64,000 nt of DNA, from contig NZ_JAGTUT010000001.1 in NCBI RefSeq assembly GCF_025685605.1, positions 2,170,001 through 2,234,000 of the forward strand. The letters run 5' to 3'. Each line of letters opens with the position of its first letter. Positions within the stretch are counted from its first letter, which is position 1. Position numbers and translations under genes: made by a program. Below, in pieces: positions 62,695 through 64,000 of the stretch. The notes below the pieces were generated by a model. It had not been told where the DNA came from. It saw only the letters and a program-made list of their open reading frames with translations, and made no database searches. The DNA comes from Granulicella arctica. Lineage in GTDB: Bacteria > Acidobacteriota > Terriglobia > Terriglobales > Acidobacteriaceae.

Positions 62695-62988
62695 ATGAGC
62701 CTTTCAATGCCAACTCGCAAGCCGCTCGGCGTTCGTGCCACGCCGGAGCAGCACCGCCTGCTTTCGGAGGCCGCCGCTCGGGAACACCGTTCCTTGAGCG
62801 GCTTTGTTCTACGGGCTGCGCTGCAGGTTGCGGAAAGTCAGCGGTCGGCCAAGCCAAGACGCAGCCGCGAAGAGATCATGGCTATCGTCAAAGCAGCCCA
62901 GGACGAGGTGCGTAAGGCTAATCCAGACGACCGAGACATTCTTGAAGAGTTGATCCAGGAACGTCGCAGGGAAGCTGCGAGTGAGTGA
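62695..62988 (+). CDS. Antitoxin of a PIN-type toxin-antitoxin pair (DUF1778-like N-terminus)
   Basis: The 97-residue protein has an N-terminal ribbon-helix-helix-like part: LGVRATPEQHRLLSEAAAREHRSLSGFVLRAALQVAE, given in outline, which resembles DUF1778/TacA antitoxins. The C-terminal half is a charged helix (RSREEIMAIVKAAQDEVRKAN, DILEELIQERRRE) that would wrap the toxin. Its last codons overlap the toxin start by 8 bases, a coupling typical of toxin-antitoxin operons. TacA-like antitoxins usually face GNAT toxins; here the partner is a PIN protein. Confidence 0.8.
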   Translation: MSLSMPTRKPLGVRATPEQHRLLSEAAAREHRSLSGFVLRAALQVAESQRSAKPRRSREEIMAIVKAAQDEVRKANPDDRDILEELIQERRREAASE

Positions 62989-63364
62989 AGCGGTACTTGA
63001 CTCCTCCGTCCTTATCGCAATGATCAATGGAGAGCGGATTGATCCTCTCGTTTTTAGTCTTGTTGAGGACGGAGTTATGAGCGCTGTGAACTTCGGCGAG
63101 GTGCTCTCAACGTTGTTTGATCTTCGCGAAGCTGACTATCCGAAATCTAACGCACTTCTCGCTCTGCTCAACCGTATCGAACCATTTACTGAAAATCAGG
63201 CGCGGATGTGCGGTGTGCTCAGGGCATCCACGAAACACCTCGGTTTGTCGATGGGAGATCGTGCGTGTTTTGCACTTGCTTTGGAGCTTGGTGCGGAGGT
63301 CTATACAGCGGATCGGGCCTGGGCGCAGGTGGCAGTTGGATGCAAGGTCCATTTGGTTCGCTGA
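62981..63364 (+). CDS. PIN-domain toxin (VapC-like ribonuclease)
   Basis: The 127-residue protein has the PIN fold: AVLDSSVLIAMINGE with the first catalytic Asp6, a Glu in AVNFGEVLSTLFD, LSMGDRACFALALE with the third acidic residue, and YTADRAWAQV with the fourth. VapC toxins cut tRNA or rRNA. Start is GTG at 62981 inside the end of the antitoxin. The pair sits between hisS and aspS, so it may have inserted there. Function is inferred from fold and gene order. Confidence 0.88.
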   Translation: MSEAVLDSSVLIAMINGERIDPLVFSLVEDGVMSAVNFGEVLSTLFDLREADYPKSNALLALLNRIEPFTENQARMCGVLRASTKHLGLSMGDRACFALALELGAEVYTADRAWAQVAVGCKVHLVR

Positions 63365-63407
63365 TCATGCGCTGGTTTGCCGTTCAAGTTCGTACAATAG
63401 GAAGATT

Positions 63408-64000
63408 GTGACTTTAGACTTTTTAGGTAGCTTGCAGCGTACGCAGATGTGTGGCGAACTTCGCCCCGAAGACTCAGGCGCAGATGTCGTCCTGATGGGA
63501 TGGGTCAACCGGCGCCGGGATCACGGCAATTTGATCTTCCTCGACGTGCGCGACCGCTCGGGGATCACGCAGGTGGTGCTCGATAAAGAGGTCAGCGGCG
63601 AGGCGCACGCGAAGGCGGAGGCAGCACGTTCGGAGTACGTGGTCGCGGTAAAGGGCAAGGTTCGGCTGCGCGGTGCGGGGCTCGATAACCCCAATATGGC
63701 GACGGGCCTGATCGAGGTTGTTGCCGCAGAGTTGCTGCTGTTGAATGAGTCGAAGACGCCGCCGTTCTCGCCTGCGGAAGACGCGATTGCGAACGAAGAG
63801 GTGCGGCTGAAGTATCGGTATCTCGACCTGCGCCGGGTGGACATGCAGAAGAACTTCAAGCTGCGGCACGATGTTGCGCGGGCGATCCGGAACTACCTTT
63901 CGGACGCGGGATTTCTTGAGATCGAGACGCCGTTCATGACGCGCTCGACCCCTGAAGGTGCGCGCGATTATCTTGTGCCGAGCCGTGTGCACGGTGGCAG
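63408..64000 (+). CDS. aspS: Aspartyl-tRNA synthetase, N-terminal part
   Basis: The gene runs off the right edge; 197 codons are visible. Start is GTG at 63408 with AGGAAG 5 bp upstream. The N-terminal OB-fold anticodon domain is clear: MCGELRPEDSGADVVLMGWVNRRRDHGNLIFLDVRDRSG in outline, and then class II core sequence NEEVRLKYRYLDLRR and the motif 1 region FLEIETPFMTRSTPEGARDYLVPSR. This matches bacterial AspRS (or AspRS/AsnRS of non-discriminating type). The gene lies 43 bp after the PIN toxin. Confidence 0.96.
   Translation, partial: MTLDFLGSLQRTQMCGELRPEDSGADVVLMGWVNRRRDHGNLIFLDVRDRSGITQVVLDKEVSGEAHAKAEAARSEYVVAVKGKVRLRGAGLDNPNMATGLIEVVAAELLLLNESKTPPFSPAEDAIANEEVRLKYRYLDLRRVDMQKNFKLRHDVARAIRNYLSDAGFLEIETPFMTRSTPEGARDYLVPSRVHGG

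Overview
The window looks like a stretch of chromosome from an acidobacterium of the Terriglobia (Terriglobus/Granulicella/Edaphobacter type). That placement is inference. It rests on the high-GC coding style, the mix of secreted peptidases and glycoside hydrolases, the FG-GAP/ASPIC and YXWGXW secreted proteins, and short intergenic repeats of a kind I associate with this group. I see no rRNA, tRNA, CRISPR array, prophage or insertion sequence. Gene density is high and most genes are intact; the first (GH27) and last (aspS) genes are cut by the window edges.

Layout. 0-5.8 kb: end of an alpha-galactosidase, ruvB, a tandem pair of about 185-bp repeats, murQ, a divergent qorB/HxlR pair, an unknown conserved protein and a small secreted protein. 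5.9-14.1 kb: a GT2 glycosyltransferase facing a GT39-like membrane protein, then dnaG, a polysaccharide flippase and rpoD in that order on the minus strand. 14.2-21.6 kb: cupin, secreted M42 peptidase, CsbD, YXWGXW protein, TrmJ-type RNA methylase, S9 dipeptidyl peptidase and a lipoprotein. 21.7-25.3 kb: an operon of ABC ATPase, ABC permease, DesK-like kinase and NarL-type regulator. 25.4-34.2 kb: Y-family polymerase, acyltransferase, tag, DinB-fold protein, unknown proteins, DUF1259-like protein, LysW-like zinc ribbon, M28 peptidase and HD hydrolase. 34.4-42.2 kb: Gfo/Idh/MocA, alr, SGNH lipoprotein, VOC plus WYL regulator, dnaB, DUF5076 protein and msrA. 42.2-49.8 kb: divergent mnmG/mnmE, LacI regulator with a secreted GH5-like glycosidase, and a CRTAC1-type FG-GAP protein. 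49.8-56.2 kb: a repeat-filled gap, panC, panB, coaBC, ruvA, unknown genes and an azoreductase. 56.2-64 kb: thrS, degenerate HNH protein, SRPBCC, zinc-free quinone oxidoreductase, Jag/KhpB, hisS, a PIN-type toxin-antitoxin pair and aspS.

Functional links. coaBC, panB and panC together cover much of the route to coenzyme A. mnmG and mnmE make the two partners of one tRNA-modification complex. ruvA and ruvB are present but far apart. Several regulator/target pairs have visible candidate operators: HxlR/qorB, LacI/GH5, WYL/VOC and the toxin-antitoxin pair.

The most unusual signal is non-coding. A 27-bp core (TAAAGTCTTCA, three variable bases, GAGATA, one variable base, TTTA, one base, G) recurs in four separate gene-free gaps, inside elements of otherwise different build, and seems to be amplified as degenerate copies in both orientations in the gap at 49.8-50.0 kb.
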